Shown piece by piece: positions 63,270-64,000 of a DNA stretch of 64,000 bases. Location: contig NZ_SSOA01000009.1 in NCBI RefSeq assembly GCF_004801395.1, positions 62,001-126,000 of the forward strand, read 5' to 3'. The notes under the pieces were generated by a model. That model had not been told where the DNA came from. It searched no databases and saw only the letters and a program-made list of their open reading frames with translations. The DNA is from Gillisella terrae. GTDB taxonomy: Bacteria > Pseudomonadota > Alphaproteobacteria > Rhizobiales > Rhizobiaceae. Numbering within the stretch: position 1 is the first letter of the stretch; each line of letters begins with the position of its first letter. A program made the translations under genes and the position numbers.

Positions 63270-64000
63270 CAACAGCAGATTTGCCCAAGGATCCATGGTC
63301 GATCAGCGTCTTTGTGGGCGAAAGCCCCTTGTCACTTTCACCACACCCGGACATTGCCCATCCCGCAATGGCACGCGCACAAATCAATGATGTTCGCGCC
63401 AGCTTCATTGCCGATCCGTTTTTTATCCACCATCACGGCACATGGCATCTGTTTTTCGAAATCCTGAACCACGAGCGTGGACTGGGTGAAATCGGATATG
63501 CATCCAGCCAAAATGCCCTGCAATGGACCTATCAGGGCGTGGTGTTGCGAGAGACATTTCACCTGTCTTATCCTTTGGTTTTTGAACACGCGGGCCAGAT
63601 CTATATGGTGCCGGAAACATTGGGAGCCGGTGCCGTGCGACTTTATCGCGCCGAGCCTTTCCCCACACAATGGGTGCATGTTGCCGATCTTGTCACCGGC
63701 ACACTCGCTGACCCAACGCCTTTTCAGTTTGAGGGCCGCTGGTGGATGTTTGGCTGCACCACCCCCAGCACCCACGATCATTTAAGCCTGTTTCATGCCG
63801 ATCATCTGTTCGGGCCATGGCACAGGCACCCGGCAAGCCCCATAGTAGCGCGCGACAACCGCCGCGCCCGCCCGGCGGGCCGGGTGGTCAGCATCAACGG
63901 CGTGCTGCATCGCTTTGCGCAGGACTGTGGGCAACGTTACGGCGGTGCGGTGCGGGCCTTTGCCATTCATCAGCTGACAGTTGATGCCTACGCCGAGCAG
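63266..64000 (+). CDS. GINT1/GH43-like beta-propeller protein, 3' end outside window
   Basis: The frame starts in the ATGA overlap with the ATP-grasp gene and is open at the window edge (245 codons seen). It has propeller-type blades: ASFIADPFFIHHHGTWHLFF, EIGYASSQNALQWTYQGVVL, SYPLVFEHAGQIYMVPETLG and DPTPFQFEGRWWMFGCTT. ADPF, PETL and related blocks are typical of the GH43-like N-terminal domain of glucosamine inositol-phosphorylceramide transferases and their bacterial relatives, which lie in polysaccharide clusters and may be followed by a glycosyl- or formyl-transferase domain. Activity is unknown; the missing end will decide the domain layout. Confidence 0.8.
   Translation, partial: MTTADLPKDPWSISVFVGESPLSLSPHPDIAHPAMARAQINDVRASFIADPFFIHHHGTWHLFFEILNHERGLGEIGYASSQNALQWTYQGVVLRETFHLSYPLVFEHAGQIYMVPETLGAGAVRLYRAEPFPTQWVHVADLVTGTLADPTPFQFEGRWWMFGCTTPSTHDHLSLFHADHLFGPWHRHPASPIVARDNRRARPAGRVVSINGVLHRFAQDCGQRYGGAVRAFAIHQLTVDAYAEQ

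Overview
The window reads as chromosome of a free-living or plant-associated alphaproteobacterium of the Rhizobiales (Hyphomicrobiales), most likely Rhizobiaceae. The reasons are a plant-type (class II) glutamate-cysteine ligase beside rsmE, an FMN-riboswitch-controlled lumazine synthase of the RibH2 type known from Brucella and Mesorhizobium, a DUF1127 gene divergent from a LysR regulator, a 106-bp intergenic element with two large palindromes that fits the Rhizobium mosaic element RIME, and many CUT1-type sugar ABC systems. I see no rRNA, tRNA, CRISPR array, prophage or insertion sequence.

Layout. 1-16.5 kb is mostly housekeeping: a glcD-like FAD oxidase cut by the left edge with its divergent LysR gene, a DUF6880-like protein, a Nudix hydrolase, a PiT phosphate transporter, rsmE, gshA, a DUF937 protein, a DUF1127/LysR pair, a TetR regulator, guaB, a zinc alcohol dehydrogenase and a patatin phospholipase. 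16.6-22.7 kb is a pectin or rhamnogalacturonan oligomer locus: a LacI regulator, an atypical GH28, a GH105 and a large unrecognised 845-aa protein. lldD follows at 23 kb. 24.3-33.6 kb is a galactoside uptake and hydrolysis operon (binding protein, two permeases, GH36, ATPase, GH42) with a divergent AraC regulator. 33.6-40.1 kb holds a FAD amine/amino-acid oxidoreductase with a LysR gene, the FMN riboswitch and ribH2, an M20 peptidase and an orphan family-5 binding protein. 40.4-44.0 kb is a MarR/FUSC/DUF1656/HlyD efflux operon. 44.8-50.9 kb is an Ugp-like ABC system translationally coupled to a metallophosphodiesterase, with a LacI regulator. 50.9-52.6 kb is an Lrp regulator divergent from ornithine cyclodeaminase.

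The right end (52.6-64 kb and beyond) is the most unusual part. Two tightly overlapping operons diverge from a 116-bp promoter region at 60.4 kb. Leftward run a stand-alone RibD-type reductase domain, a Stf0-like sulfotransferase and a 636-aa WD40 protein. Rightward run an intact GTP cyclohydrolase II, an ATP-grasp ligase fused to a CelD/BcsL-type acyltransferase, and a beta-propeller protein resembling GINT1 or GH43 proteins that runs off the edge. A GT4 glycosyltransferase, an unrecognised 405-aa protein and an exported CXXCH protein lie alongside. GTP cyclohydrolase II, a RibD-like enzyme and a WD-repeat protein also occur together in the toxoflavin (azapteridine) operon of Burkholderia glumae. 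I propose that this is an undescribed specialised-metabolite locus that diverts GTP through a riboflavin-type diaminopyrimidine and then decorates the product. The genes are read directly from the sequence; the product is inference.
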